Notes under the pieces: model-generated
What the model saw: the letters and a program-made list of their open reading frames with translations, nothing else
Told to the model about the DNA's origin: nothing
Databases searched by the model: none
Shown here: positions 26,533 through 34,762 of the stretch, one piece after another
Numbering within the stretch: the first letter of the stretch is position 1
How the letters are laid out: each line of letters begins with the position of its first letter
Translations under genes and position numbers: made by a program
Assembly: GCA_003602285.1 (NCBI GenBank)
Contig: QZVU01000010.1
Span: forward strand, 1 to 64,000
Direction: 5' to 3'
DNA from: Arthrobacter frigidicola
Lineage (GTDB): Bacteria; Actinomycetota; Actinomycetes; Actinomycetales; Micrococcaceae
DNA: 64,000 bases

Positions 26533-27798
26533 ATGAAAACACGATCCGCGGGGCTGCGGACCATTGCCGCGGCACTGGCCGCGGCCGGCATACTGGGCGG
26601 CGGCCTCCTCGAACAAGCGCCCGCGGCATGGGCTGACATTCGGGAGGCAATTCAGGAGACGGACCCCTGCGAACGGTTGAACGCAGGCCAGGTGCTGTAT
26701 CCGGGGTACGGAGCAAACCGGGTCACGTTCGCGACCACGGCCCACCGCAGCAGCAGCGATGCCCTGGTCACTACCTGCGTGAGGTCGGGTGAGCGCTACG
26801 TGCAGGACTGGCAGAGCCCTGGAAACGTGGGACGAAATGGGTTCCGCGCGCCCGGGGTCCCAAGCGGCCACACGGCGGCGGAATATTCCCCGACGGGCTC
26901 CTACTCGGTCACCGAAGGCTTCGGGCTGTGGAACCCGGGCACCCGGCTCCGGTTCCGGATCCTTAACAGTCGATCCCGCTGGGGCGGCGGCGGAGAATAT
27001 TCGTCCGATTACAATCGATATTTCGAATCGAGTTCCCACGACTTCCCCGACGAAGACATGTGGGATTTCGCGACGCGCCCGACCGGAGATTACCGGCAGG
27101 GCGTGGTCCTGAATTACAACAGGCCACCGGATTCTCCCATCCGGGAGGGTGCCGGATTCGCAATCTTCATGCATTCGAATCCGGCGCCGACGGCGGGATG
27201 CATCGCGTTGCCCGAGGCGCTGGTCACCCGCTATCTCATGAATGCGGTGCCCGGTGACTGGGTCATCATGGGCGCGGTGGGTGATGTCTTCACCCCATAC
27301 TCCGCCGATCCGACCGGTCCGATCACCAGCAAATACACGGTGGCCGGTGGGCGGATGGCGTTGGGCGGGCCCGTGGGTAATGAGGTCACGGGGCTGACGC
27401 GTGGCGGAAGTTCCCAGGATTTCGAGCGGGGGACCATCCGGTGGTCACCGGACGGCGGGGCGCACGTCGTCCGGGGTGCGATTCAGGGCGCCTATGACCG
27501 GTTGGGCCGGGAACAGGGAGCCCTGGGGTATCCGACGTCGGATGAGAGGGGCGGAAACCGCGGGGTTTTCCAGACGTTCGAGGGCGGGGCGGTCTACTAC
27601 TCCCGTGCGACCGGTGTCCGGATCTCCACGGGCCTGATCCACAACCTCTATCTGGCGGAGGCCCGGGCGGGCCGGTTGGGCTATCCGATGTCCAATCCCA
27701 CTCCGATTTTCGGCGGAGTCCGCCAGGCCTTTCAGGGCGGGTCGATCAGCTGGTCCCTGAGTGCAGGGATCCGGGTGGAACGGCTGCCTGCTGGGTAA
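26533..27798 (+). CDS. Secreted L,D-transpeptidase-like protein with LGFP repeats
   Basis: A 421-residue exported protein with signal peptide 1-34. The catalytic region at about 80-255 resembles the YkuD fold. FAIFMHSNPAPTAGCIALP holds His214 and the likely nucleophile Cys223, matching the HxN...TxGCI pattern. The C-terminal 150 residues carry LGFP-type repeats (ALGGPVGNEV, ALGYPTSDER, RLGYPMSNP), which anchor proteins to the actinobacterial wall. The expected role is peptidoglycan remodelling outside the membrane. AAGG precedes the ATG. The catalytic domain is longer than a typical YkuD domain, so activity should be viewed as probable. Confidence 0.85.
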   Translation: MKTRSAGLRTIAAALAAAGILGGGLLEQAPAAWADIREAIQETDPCERLNAGQVLYPGYGANRVTFATTAHRSSSDALVTTCVRSGERYVQDWQSPGNVGRNGFRAPGVPSGHTAAEYSPTGSYSVTEGFGLWNPGTRLRFRILNSRSRWGGGGEYSSDYNRYFESSSHDFPDEDMWDFATRPTGDYRQGVVLNYNRPPDSPIREGAGFAIFMHSNPAPTAGCIALPEALVTRYLMNAVPGDWVIMGAVGDVFTPYSADPTGPITSKYTVAGGRMALGGPVGNEVTGLTRGGSSQDFERGTIRWSPDGGAHVVRGAIQGAYDRLGREQGALGYPTSDERGGNRGVFQTFEGGAVYYSRATGVRISTGLIHNLYLAEARAGRLGYPMSNPTPIFGGVRQAFQGGSISWSLSAGIRVERLPAG

Positions 27799-27848
27799 CT
27801 TCTCGGGGCAATAGCCAACTGGCACGGGGGCAGCGGGCAATGGCGGGG

Positions 27849-28556
27849 CTATTCGGCCGGTTCGATGAGGTGCGGCCCGTCATTGCGGACCGATCCCACC
27901 TCCTTGCCCACGACGCGGGGGACGAGGACGGGTTCAGGGATCGCATCGATCAGTTCCAGCACGTCCTTCTTTGAGGTCACCGCCGGATCGAGCCAGTCCG
28001 CATGGAGGTCCTTCGGGACGATCAGCGGGGAGCGGTCGTGGATGTGCCCAAGGCTGTCGGTGGCGTCCGTGGTCAGAATGGTCGCCGTGGTCAGCCACTT
28101 CTCTGGATCTCCATCCGCCTTGTCCGGATCCGGCCAGAACTCGTACAGGGCGGCGAAGGCGATCAGGTCGTCCTCCCGCTCGGGGTGGAGGTAGGTGGGA
28201 GTCTTCGTTCCGTCGGGATTCTTCTGCCATTCGTAGTAGCCGTTCGCAGGAACCAGGGCCCGGCGTTTGGCGGCCGCCGTGCGGAAGGAGGGCTTGTCGA
28301 GGACCGATTCGGCGCGGGCATTGATCATCCGGGAGCCGATCTTGGGGTCCTTCGCCCACACGGGGACGAGACCCCAGCGGGCGATGTCGAGCCGGCGGGT
28401 CAGGGTGCCATTGCTGAGTCGTTCCGAAACGAAGGGGATCCCTGTCATCGGGGCCACGTTCCAGGACGGGTTCATTTCGTCCTCGAACGACTCGTCCACG
28501 TTGAACGCATCGAGCATTGCCGCCTTGTTTCCCGCGATCACGAAACGTCCGCACAT
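27849..28556 (-). CDS. SRAP-domain protein (SOS response-associated, YedK/HMCES-like)
   Basis: About 235 residues from the ATG at 28556, chosen because the family requires Cys at position 2: the protein begins MCGRFVIAG. Cys2 forms a thiazolidine crosslink with abasic sites in single-stranded DNA, protecting them. Other family landmarks are RWGLVPVWAKDP, NARAE, PANGYYEW with the active-site Glu, and HDRSPLIV with the His. The protein acts in the cytoplasm on damaged DNA. An upstream in-frame ATG would bury the cysteine. Confidence 0.93.
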   Translation of the reverse strand: MCGRFVIAGNKAAMLDAFNVDESFEDEMNPSWNVAPMTGIPFVSERLSNGTLTRRLDIARWGLVPVWAKDPKIGSRMINARAESVLDKPSFRTAAAKRRALVPANGYYEWQKNPDGTKTPTYLHPEREDDLIAFAALYEFWPDPDKADGDPEKWLTTATILTTDATDSLGHIHDRSPLIVPKDLHADWLDPAVTSKKDVLELIDAIPEPVLVPRVVGKEVGSVRNDGPHLIEPAE

Positions 28557-28711
28557 GCTGCTATTGTGCCGCACTCCCCGCCCGGCGTGCGCTCTCTTCC
28601 GGTGGTGTCGAGACCGAACCGTTCGCCGTACGGCGGGCCGCCGATAAGCGGGCGTGCCCGGGCGGTAGGGTCGAGGCTCAGCAAATTTGCACCATCACAT
28701 CCCTGGGAACC

Positions 28712-29725
28712 ATGCACCTTCGCACTACGAGAGCCGCCGTCCTGCTTGGGGCCGCCCTCGCGGCCGGCGTCGTCGGCTGCTCGCCCGCACTGCAGGGCGC
28801 CCCGGCGCCCGAGCCGTCGGTGGCACCCGCCCCGTCGGCCGCCCCGACGGTCAAGGCGCCGGACGGACCCGCGAATCCTGTCCCGGAGGCGTCGATGCCG
28901 GCCGCTCCGGCGCCGCCGGCCGGGACGGCGCTCGCCGGCCTCGAGGCGCTCGCCGGCCTCGAGGCGCTCGCCGTCAAGGGGTGGGCACCGAAGACCGGAT
29001 ACGACCGGGAGAAGTTCGGGCCGGCCTGGGCCGACGTCGATCGGAACGGCTGCGATACCCGCAACGACATCCTTGCCGCGGATCTCTCGGAGGAAACCTT
29101 CAAGCCCGGCACCCGGAACTGCGTGGTGCAGGCCGGTGTCCTGAAGGACCCCTACACGGCGGCGACCATATCGTTCGTCAAGGGTGGGGAGGCCCTTGTC
29201 GACATCGATCACGTCGTGGCGCTGGGCAATGCCTGGGAGACGGGCGCCCAGCAGCTTTCGGACCAGGACCGGCTCCGCCTCGCCAACGACCCGCTGAACC
29301 TCCTCGCCGTCGACGGGCCGGCCAACCGGCAGAAGGGCGACGCCGATGCCGCGATGTGGCTGCCGCCGAACGCATCGTTCCGGTGCGGCTACGTGGCCCG
29401 GCAGACGGCGGTCAAGCTCAAGTACCGCCTATGGGTGACAGCCGCCGAACGAGGCGCGATCGATCGGATCCTTCGGTCCTGCCCTGGCCAGCCGCTTCCC
29501 GATGCAACCACCGCTCCGCCCGCGGGAGCCCCGGCCGGCACACCCGGGAAAAGCCCAACCACCGGCAGACCCGGCGGGCAGGAGAGCATGCCGCCAACCG
29601 GGGAGGTGACCTACGGGAACTGCTCGGACGTCGAGGCGTCCGGCGCCGCGCCGATCACCCCGGCGGACCCGGGGTGGGACGCCTCGTTCGACCGGGACGG
29701 CGACGGAATCGGGTGCCAGTCCTAG
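28712..29725 (+). CDS. HNH nuclease lipoprotein with Excalibur domain
   Basis: A 337-residue surface protein. A lipoprotein signal (lipobox GVVGC, Cys23) is followed by an Ala-Pro linker, including a perfect duplication of the heptapeptide LAGLEAL. Next is a DUF1524-like HNH nuclease domain with VDIDHVVALGNAW (catalytic His) and NDPLNLLAVDGPANRQKGD (metal-binding Asn/His-type region). The C-terminus is an Excalibur domain, with YGNCSDVEASG and a calcium-binding loop DRDGDGIGC. It should degrade or handle DNA outside the membrane, for instance in nutrient use or DNA uptake; that use is inferred. Confidence 0.88.
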   Translation: MHLRTTRAAVLLGAALAAGVVGCSPALQGAPAPEPSVAPAPSAAPTVKAPDGPANPVPEASMPAAPAPPAGTALAGLEALAGLEALAVKGWAPKTGYDREKFGPAWADVDRNGCDTRNDILAADLSEETFKPGTRNCVVQAGVLKDPYTAATISFVKGGEALVDIDHVVALGNAWETGAQQLSDQDRLRLANDPLNLLAVDGPANRQKGDADAAMWLPPNASFRCGYVARQTAVKLKYRLWVTAAERGAIDRILRSCPGQPLPDATTAPPAGAPAGTPGKSPTTGRPGGQESMPPTGEVTYGNCSDVEASGAAPITPADPGWDASFDRDGDGIGCQS

Positions 29726-30138
29726 GGTGATGCCTGACGATTCGGGCAGCTTCGACCCCTCCAGACACGCCCACGGTTGCCCTTTTTCCAATTGCGTGCG
29801 ACGCCGAAATTGCATGTTACGCTCCGGTAATGTCGCCGACTTTATCGGTCGACTGATGCGCAACCGACGCATTTAAGTGTCGCGGAGCCGGGGCCTGAGA
29901 GGGCAGGTCGGCCGCCGAACAGCGAGGGTCTCACTATGCCATGTGCACACCACGGGTTCGCCCGGATTGCGGCGGACGCCGCTCAGACCGCCCATCGGGC
30001 CCGCTCCGCACGATTCAGGCGCGCCGCGTGAGTGCGGCTCCAGATTACGAGTCCGGGACCGGGCACCTTCCGGGCCGCACCACATTGAGGCATCGGGGCG
30101 GCGCTGAACGGGACCCCGAAAAGTGGACGGGAAACCTT
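29726..30138. other. Intergenic region
   Basis: 413 bases with lower GC around 29780-29870. It contains the repeated element at 29818-29831 and a short inverted repeat ATGCG/CGCAT at 29857-29873. A 31-codon frame from ATG 29937 and an in-frame GTG near 30028 could extend the next gene, but neither has a convincing ribosome binding site. Confidence 0.45.
29818..29831. promoter_or_regulatory. TTAC-N6-GTAA repeated element, copy 2
   Basis: TACGCTCCGGTAAT, preceded by T, so the core reads TTAC-GCTCCG-GTAA, an interrupted dyad. It matches 13 of 14 positions at 26258-26271. Confidence 0.4.
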
Positions 30139-30450
30139 GTGGATTGCGGACCCGCCGGGGGCCCTTCGCTGATCGACGTGGTGCTCGACACCGCCGACGC
30201 TGGACCGGACGAGCTGCTTTCGGCCATCAAGGGGCTGGCCGCAGAGCTCGATTACTGCATCGTCCGCCTCGCCCAGTCTTCGTCGGCAGGAATTGCCGAC
30301 CGGGACCTGCGGGTTGCCAACAGTTCGGCGGCGGAGTGGGTGCGGCGCACCCTCGAGGACATCATTGCCACCTCCGCGGGAATACGCTTCGCGGGACGGG
30401 ATCAGGTCCAGTCCTCCCCGGCGAGGGAAGGCCTTCCCGCAGCCGGCTGA
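30139..30450 (+). CDS. Hypothetical protein (about 103 aa)
   Basis: A reading frame whose last 85 residues look genuine: SLIDVVLDTADAGPDELLSA, then LAAELDYCIVRLAQSSS and AAEWVRRTLEDIIAT. They suggest a small helical soluble protein. The GTG at 30139 is a guess at the start; the frame is open further upstream, with sequence unlike protein. No family is recognised. It ends 74 bp before the adenylation/acyltransferase gene and may share its regulation. Confidence 0.45.
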   Translation: MDCGPAGGPSLIDVVLDTADAGPDELLSAIKGLAAELDYCIVRLAQSSSAGIADRDLRVANSSAAEWVRRTLEDIIATSAGIRFAGRDQVQSSPAREGLPAAG

Positions 30451-30498
30451 CCGGACCGGTCCGGCCCCGGCAACCGACGCGGCGCCGTTTTTACTTAG

Positions 30499-30521
30499 GT
30501 AACCCTTCCTCATAAGGTTAC
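30499..30521. promoter_or_regulatory. Dyad upstream of the adenylation/acyltransferase gene
   Basis: GTAACC at 30499-30504 is inverted as GGTTAC at 30516-30521, with CTT and AAG extending the arms inward. It overlaps the ribosome binding site region, ending 3 bases before the GTG start. The TTAGGTAA half also recalls DtxR/IdeR iron boxes, but the match is incomplete. Confidence 0.4.
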
Positions 30522-30524
30522 GCA

Positions 30525-33101
30525 GTGACCTCGCACTTGAACCTCACGCGTGCCTCCTTCGCCGCCGATCTCGCCCACCACGGGGACCGCCCGGCTGTGC
30601 TGATCGACGGTTCAACCCTCAGCTACCGTGAACTGGCCGGCCGCGTCGAGGCCTTCGCTGCCCACCTGGGCACCCAGCGGCGGTTGGTGGCGCTCGCGGC
30701 CGCCAACGATCTCGATTCGCTGATCGCCTACCTCGCGGCGCTCTCGTCCGGCCACCCCCTCATCCTCGTTCCAGCCGACAAGCCGGCGGCCCTTGACTCC
30801 ATCGTGGCGGCGTACGACCCCGACGTCGTCCTGCGATCCGGCGATTTTGCCTCCTTCGAGGAACGGCGCCCCGGCACCGCGCACGAACTGCACCCCGAGC
30901 TTGCCCTGCTGGTCAGCACCTCCGGCTCAACCGGTTCTCCAAAACTGGTGAGGCTCTCCCACGAGAACCTCCAGTCCAACGCCGAGGCCATCGCCGGGTA
31001 TCTGGCGATCGGGCCCGAGGACCGTGCCGCGACGACGCTTCCCCTGTCCTACTGCTACGGACTGTCGGTGATCAACAGCCACCTGCTGCAGGGGGCGGGC
31101 CTCATACTCACCGACCTGTCCGTCGTGGACCCCTGTTTCTGGGAGCAGGTCCGCGCCCACGGGGTGAGTTCCTTCGCGGCCGTGCCCTACACCTTCGAAC
31201 TCCTTGAACGGGTGGGCTTCGCCGACCTTGATCTTCCTTCCCTGCGGTACATCACCCAGGCCGGGGGGCGGCTCGCGCCCGAGCAGGTGCGCCGGTACGC
31301 CACGCTGGGCGCTGAGCGCGGCTGGGACCTGTTCGTCATGTACGGCGCCACGGAGGCCACCGCCCGGATGGCCTACCTGCCCCCGGACCTCGCGGCCGCG
31401 CACCCGGGCACCATCGGCATCGCGGTGCCGGGCGGAGCCTTCCGCATCGACCCGGTGCCCGGGCTCGACGACGGCGAACTGGTGTACACCGGACCGAACG
31501 TCATGCTTGGCTACGCCGAGGCGCCGGCCGACCTGGCACTGGGCCGGACCGTTCAGGAACTGCGCACTGGGGACCTGGCGCGCCGGCACCCCAACGGCCT
31601 GTACGAGGTGGTGGGTCGGCGCAGCAGGTTCCTCAAGATCGTCGGGCTGCGCGTCGACCTCGGCCAGGTCGAACAGATTCTCGACGGCCTCGGCGTGCGC
31701 GCCCTCAGTACCGGAACCGACGAACGGCTCGTGGTCGCGGTCGAGGGCGGAACCGATGAGCGCCTGCTCGGCAAGGTCCTCGCCCAGCGGCTGGGCTTGC
31801 CCCGGGCCGCCGTCGAGGTCCACGGCGTCGACCGGCTCCCGCGCCTGTCCAGCGGCAAACCCGACTATCCGGCCGTGCTCGCCCTGGCGGCGGCACCGGT
31901 CAAGGCGGTAGCGGAGGAGGCCCCAGCCGGGGACGGGCCGGAGGACCTTCGGAGGATCTACGCGGAACACCTTGAGTGCGGCGCCGTCCGGGACGATGAC
32001 ACCTTTGTCTCCCTCGGCGGGGATTCGTTGTCCTACGTGGCGCTGTCGGTCCGGCTCGAAAAGGTCCTTGGAGCCCTCCCTGCCGACTGGCACCTGATGC
32101 GGGTCGGGGACCTCGCCCGGCCGGCCCGAAAGGCGCGTCCGGCGCGGCGTTTCCTCGCCCCGCTCGAGACGAGCATCGTCCTGCGGGCCGTCGCCATCAT
32201 CTTCATTATCAGCACCCACGTGGGCCTGTTCACGTGGCCGGGGACCGCCCATGTACTGATGGCAGTGGCCGGCTACAACTTCGCCCGGTTCCAGCTCGCG
32301 GAGGAGCGGGTTGCCCGCCTGCGGCGCCAGCTACGGAGCCTCGGACGGATCGTGGTGCCCAGCGTGGCCTTTATCGCCTTCGCCTACCTGGTGACCGACC
32401 GGTACTCCCTGGCGAACATCGTGCTCCTGAATTCCCTGATCGGGCCCCGGCATGTGACCGCGGAGTGGCAGTTCTGGTTCGTCGAAGTGCTCGTGTATGT
32501 CCTGGTCTTCCTGCTGGCGCTGCTCGCGGTGCCGTGGGTGGACCGGGCCGAGCGGGGCGCACCGTTTGTTTTCCCGCTCGCCCTGACAGCACTAGGCATG
32601 CTGGGTCGCTACGACCTCCCGCACATCAGCGTGCCGCACACCGCACCCGTGCTCTGGCTCGTTGGCCTGGGCTGGCTGATGGCCCGGTCCCGGACCGTCC
32701 TCCAACGGGCGGTGGTCACGGCCATTGCGGCGCTGAGCGTGCCCGGCTTCTTCGACGACGCGGCCCGCGAAGCGACCCTGCTCGGAGGGCTCCTGCTGCT
32801 GACCTGGCTTCCTGCCATCCCGCTGCCGCGGAAGCTCCACCGGCCGGTCGGGGTCCTTGCCAGTTCCTCGCTGTACGCCTACCTGACCCACTGGCTGGTC
32901 TTTCCCCTGCTGGCACCCTTCAGCCCGGCGCTCGCAGTGGGCGCCTCCTTGGTTGCCGGCGTGGCGTACTGGGCGCTGACGCAGCGCATCGCGGGCGTCG
33001 CCGGTCGTCTAAGGGCCCGTCGGGCACGGCAGCCCCTCATGGCCCCAACGACGGAAACGGCGTCCATCCGCCAGGGGATGGACGCCGTTCGGCCGGAATG
33101 A
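30525..33101 (+). CDS. Adenylation - carrier - membrane acyltransferase fusion protein
   Basis: An 858-residue three-part protein. Residues 20-450 are an AMP-binding adenylation domain: STSGSTGSPK at 131-140, YGATE at 273-277, RTGD at 347-350 and the catalytic Lys445 in SSGKPDY. Residues 470-530 are a carrier domain with the phosphopantetheine serine Ser501 in LGGDSLS. Residues 545-830 are an acyltransferase-3-type membrane domain of about ten helices, with His565 early in helix 1. The protein could activate an acid or amino acid, load it on the carrier and pass it to an acceptor across the membrane, like DltA, DltC and DltB in one chain. The substrate is unknown. Its GTG start follows AAGG. 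Confidence 0.85.
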   Translation: MTSHLNLTRASFAADLAHHGDRPAVLIDGSTLSYRELAGRVEAFAAHLGTQRRLVALAAANDLDSLIAYLAALSSGHPLILVPADKPAALDSIVAAYDPDVVLRSGDFASFEERRPGTAHELHPELALLVSTSGSTGSPKLVRLSHENLQSNAEAIAGYLAIGPEDRAATTLPLSYCYGLSVINSHLLQGAGLILTDLSVVDPCFWEQVRAHGVSSFAAVPYTFELLERVGFADLDLPSLRYITQAGGRLAPEQVRRYATLGAERGWDLFVMYGATEATARMAYLPPDLAAAHPGTIGIAVPGGAFRIDPVPGLDDGELVYTGPNVMLGYAEAPADLALGRTVQELRTGDLARRHPNGLYEVVGRRSRFLKIVGLRVDLGQVEQILDGLGVRALSTGTDERLVVAVEGGTDERLLGKVLAQRLGLPRAAVEVHGVDRLPRLSSGKPDYPAVLALAAAPVKAVAEEAPAGDGPEDLRRIYAEHLECGAVRDDDTFVSLGGDSLSYVALSVRLEKVLGALPADWHLMRVGDLARPARKARPARRFLAPLETSIVLRAVAIIFIISTHVGLFTWPGTAHVLMAVAGYNFARFQLAEERVARLRRQLRSLGRIVVPSVAFIAFAYLVTDRYSLANIVLLNSLIGPRHVTAEWQFWFVEVLVYVLVFLLALLAVPWVDRAERGAPFVFPLALTALGMLGRYDLPHISVPHTAPVLWLVGLGWLMARSRTVLQRAVVTAIAALSVPGFFDDAAREATLLGGLLLLTWLPAIPLPRKLHRPVGVLASSSLYAYLTHWLVFPLLAPFSPALAVGASLVAGVAYWALTQRIAGVAGRLRARRARQPLMAPTTETASIRQGMDAVRPE

Positions 33102-33104
33102 TCT

Positions 33105-33935
33105 TCAGCCGGCAGGCTGGCTGTCGACGGCCTTTTCTCCGGCCTCGATCTTCACATCAAGGCTGTTGTTCCTCACCGGCATGGCGCAGGTGCCGTAGGG
33201 GGTGAAGGCGCTCGGATAATTGATTGCGCGGTTGAAGTCGAGAACCACTGTGCCGTCGGGACGGGGCCGGCCGGTCTCCACCTTCCGCCAGTCGTCCGTC
33301 GTTTCGCCGTTGGTCTTGTCGTGGAAGGTCACGGTCAGGGCGCCGAGTTTCCCTTCCTCGGCCTGCAGCCGGTACTCGTGGTCGATGCCGGGCAGCCGGA
33401 ACACGAGCTCACCGGCGCTGCGGTGCACCCCGTCCACGAGGGGGTTGGCGGTTCCGATCGGCACCTCGACCGGCTCAGGGTGACGCTCGAAGCGGGCAAG
33501 GACGGCGAGTTCCGGGTTGTAGTCGAAGGTCGGAACGCCCTCAAACTCGGTGAACACCGGAGAGTGTGAATCGCGGGTGCGGATGGCGTACTTGTTGCCC
33601 CGGACGGCAAGCTCGACCACAACGCGCCGGCCGTCCTCGCCGCCGAAGGCGACCCACATCAGGGATTCCTCATTGTCGAGGCTGGCGGTGAGGGTTCCTT
33701 CGACGGGCTCGCCCGTCTCCACAAGCGTCAACCCGTCCGCGCTGGCGACCGTCAGGACTGCCTTGGTGCCGTCCGTCGACCACAGCCCCGGAACCGACTC
33801 CAGCGGGGAGGGCTCGGCGGGAAGCCACTGCAGTGAGGTGAGCGTCAGCCAGCCGTGCTCCTTGGCGAGAGCGGTGTTCCGGCTGTTGCGAAAGCGAAGC
33901 CATCGCTCCAGCTGGGCATTTTCGGGGGTGCTCAT
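33105..33935 (-). CDS. DUF1684 protein
   Basis: A 276-residue soluble protein of the DUF1684 family. The C-terminal signature VVLDFNRAINYPSAFTPYG, followed by a TC(A/P)xP motif (here TCAMP), is clear, as is the N-terminal WRxxRxxxL-like segment ERWLRFRNSRNTALAKEHGW followed by LTSLQWL. The function of this family is unknown. GGAGGAAG precedes the ATG. It converges with the fusion gene, the stops being 3 bp apart. Confidence 0.88.
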   Translation of the reverse strand: MSTPENAQLERWLRFRNSRNTALAKEHGWLTLTSLQWLPAEPSPLESVPGLWSTDGTKAVLTVASADGLTLVETGEPVEGTLTASLDNEESLMWVAFGGEDGRRVVVELAVRGNKYAIRTRDSHSPVFTEFEGVPTFDYNPELAVLARFERHPEPVEVPIGTANPLVDGVHRSAGELVFRLPGIDHEYRLQAEEGKLGALTVTFHDKTNGETTDDWRKVETGRPRPDGTVVLDFNRAINYPSAFTPYGTCAMPVRNNSLDVKIEAGEKAVDSQPAG

Positions 33936-34079
33936 TCTTCCTCCAGGGATAGGTAACTACCTTCTCTCAACCGCGTGCCGGGGTCCGGAATTCCCGGTAC
34001 GGCGGGGGCGGGAGGCCGCCTCGGGAGGATGCATCCCGGGGGCATCAACCTCTGGCCGTTCACGGCCGTGCGGCGTAGC

Positions 34080-34538
34080 ATGACTGCCATGGCCGAGCCT
34101 GAAATCGGGACTCTCATCCGGCGGGCGATGGACACCGGTGACGCATCGGTGATGCGCGAGGCATTCCTGCGCCTGATCGGCGGTGGCCACGATTCGCTCT
34201 CGCCCGAGGCCGAATACGAACTGCGGCATCCCGATTACGTGATGGAAATGCCGCAGTCCAGGGAACGGATCCGCGGGCGGGACGCCATGCGGTCAATGCA
34301 GGAGCAATTCCCCGCGCCGCCCGATATCACCGTCCGGCGGGTCACCGGCGCCGCGACGGTCTGGGTGCTCGAGGGAGTCAATGATTACGGCGGTGGAGAG
34401 CTCTGGAACGTCGTCGTGATCCTCGAGTTCGATGAACAGGGCCGGATCCTGCGTGACACCCGCTACTACGCCAAACCCTTTGACCCACCCGCTTGGCGTG
34501 CCGGCCTCGTGGAGCAGATGGGCGAGTCGAGCCAATAG
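34080..34538 (+). CDS. SnoaL-like / NTF2-fold protein
   Basis: About 152 residues with the small cone-shaped NTF2/SnoaL fold pattern: an N-terminal helix pair, EYELRHPDYVMEMPQSRERIRG with the expected HPDYVME strand and RGRDAM turn, and an ending ILEFDEQGRILRDTRYY then PFDPPAWRA. Proteins of this kind bind or isomerise small molecules; the ligand is unknown. A second ATG at 34089 is possible. The gene stands alone. Confidence 0.75.
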   Translation: MTAMAEPEIGTLIRRAMDTGDASVMREAFLRLIGGGHDSLSPEAEYELRHPDYVMEMPQSRERIRGRDAMRSMQEQFPAPPDITVRRVTGAATVWVLEGVNDYGGGELWNVVVILEFDEQGRILRDTRYYAKPFDPPAWRAGLVEQMGESSQ

Positions 34539-34762
34539 CGCTCGGGTCGGCGGCCACCTCCCGGCACGCCGGTGTCCTCACCGCCCCGGCACCCCGGCGA
34601 CGGCGCTGCCTCCACTCCGGCGATGGGGCAGCAGGTAGTTCAGCTCCCGCTGACCAAGTAGTCCGAACGGCTTTCGAGTAGTCGCTACTGTGTCCTGACG
34701 CAACCAATGTCAATAGATTCCTTGAGGCATCCAAATCGTGTTTTTCGGTCTCAGGAGTAATC

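Noticed and set aside
34677-34689. AGTAG-TCG-CTACT palindrome upstream of the coiled-coil gene
   Set aside because: It resembles the otsA-type palindrome, but the 5-bp arms are short and the centre differs, so I do not count it as a fifth site.
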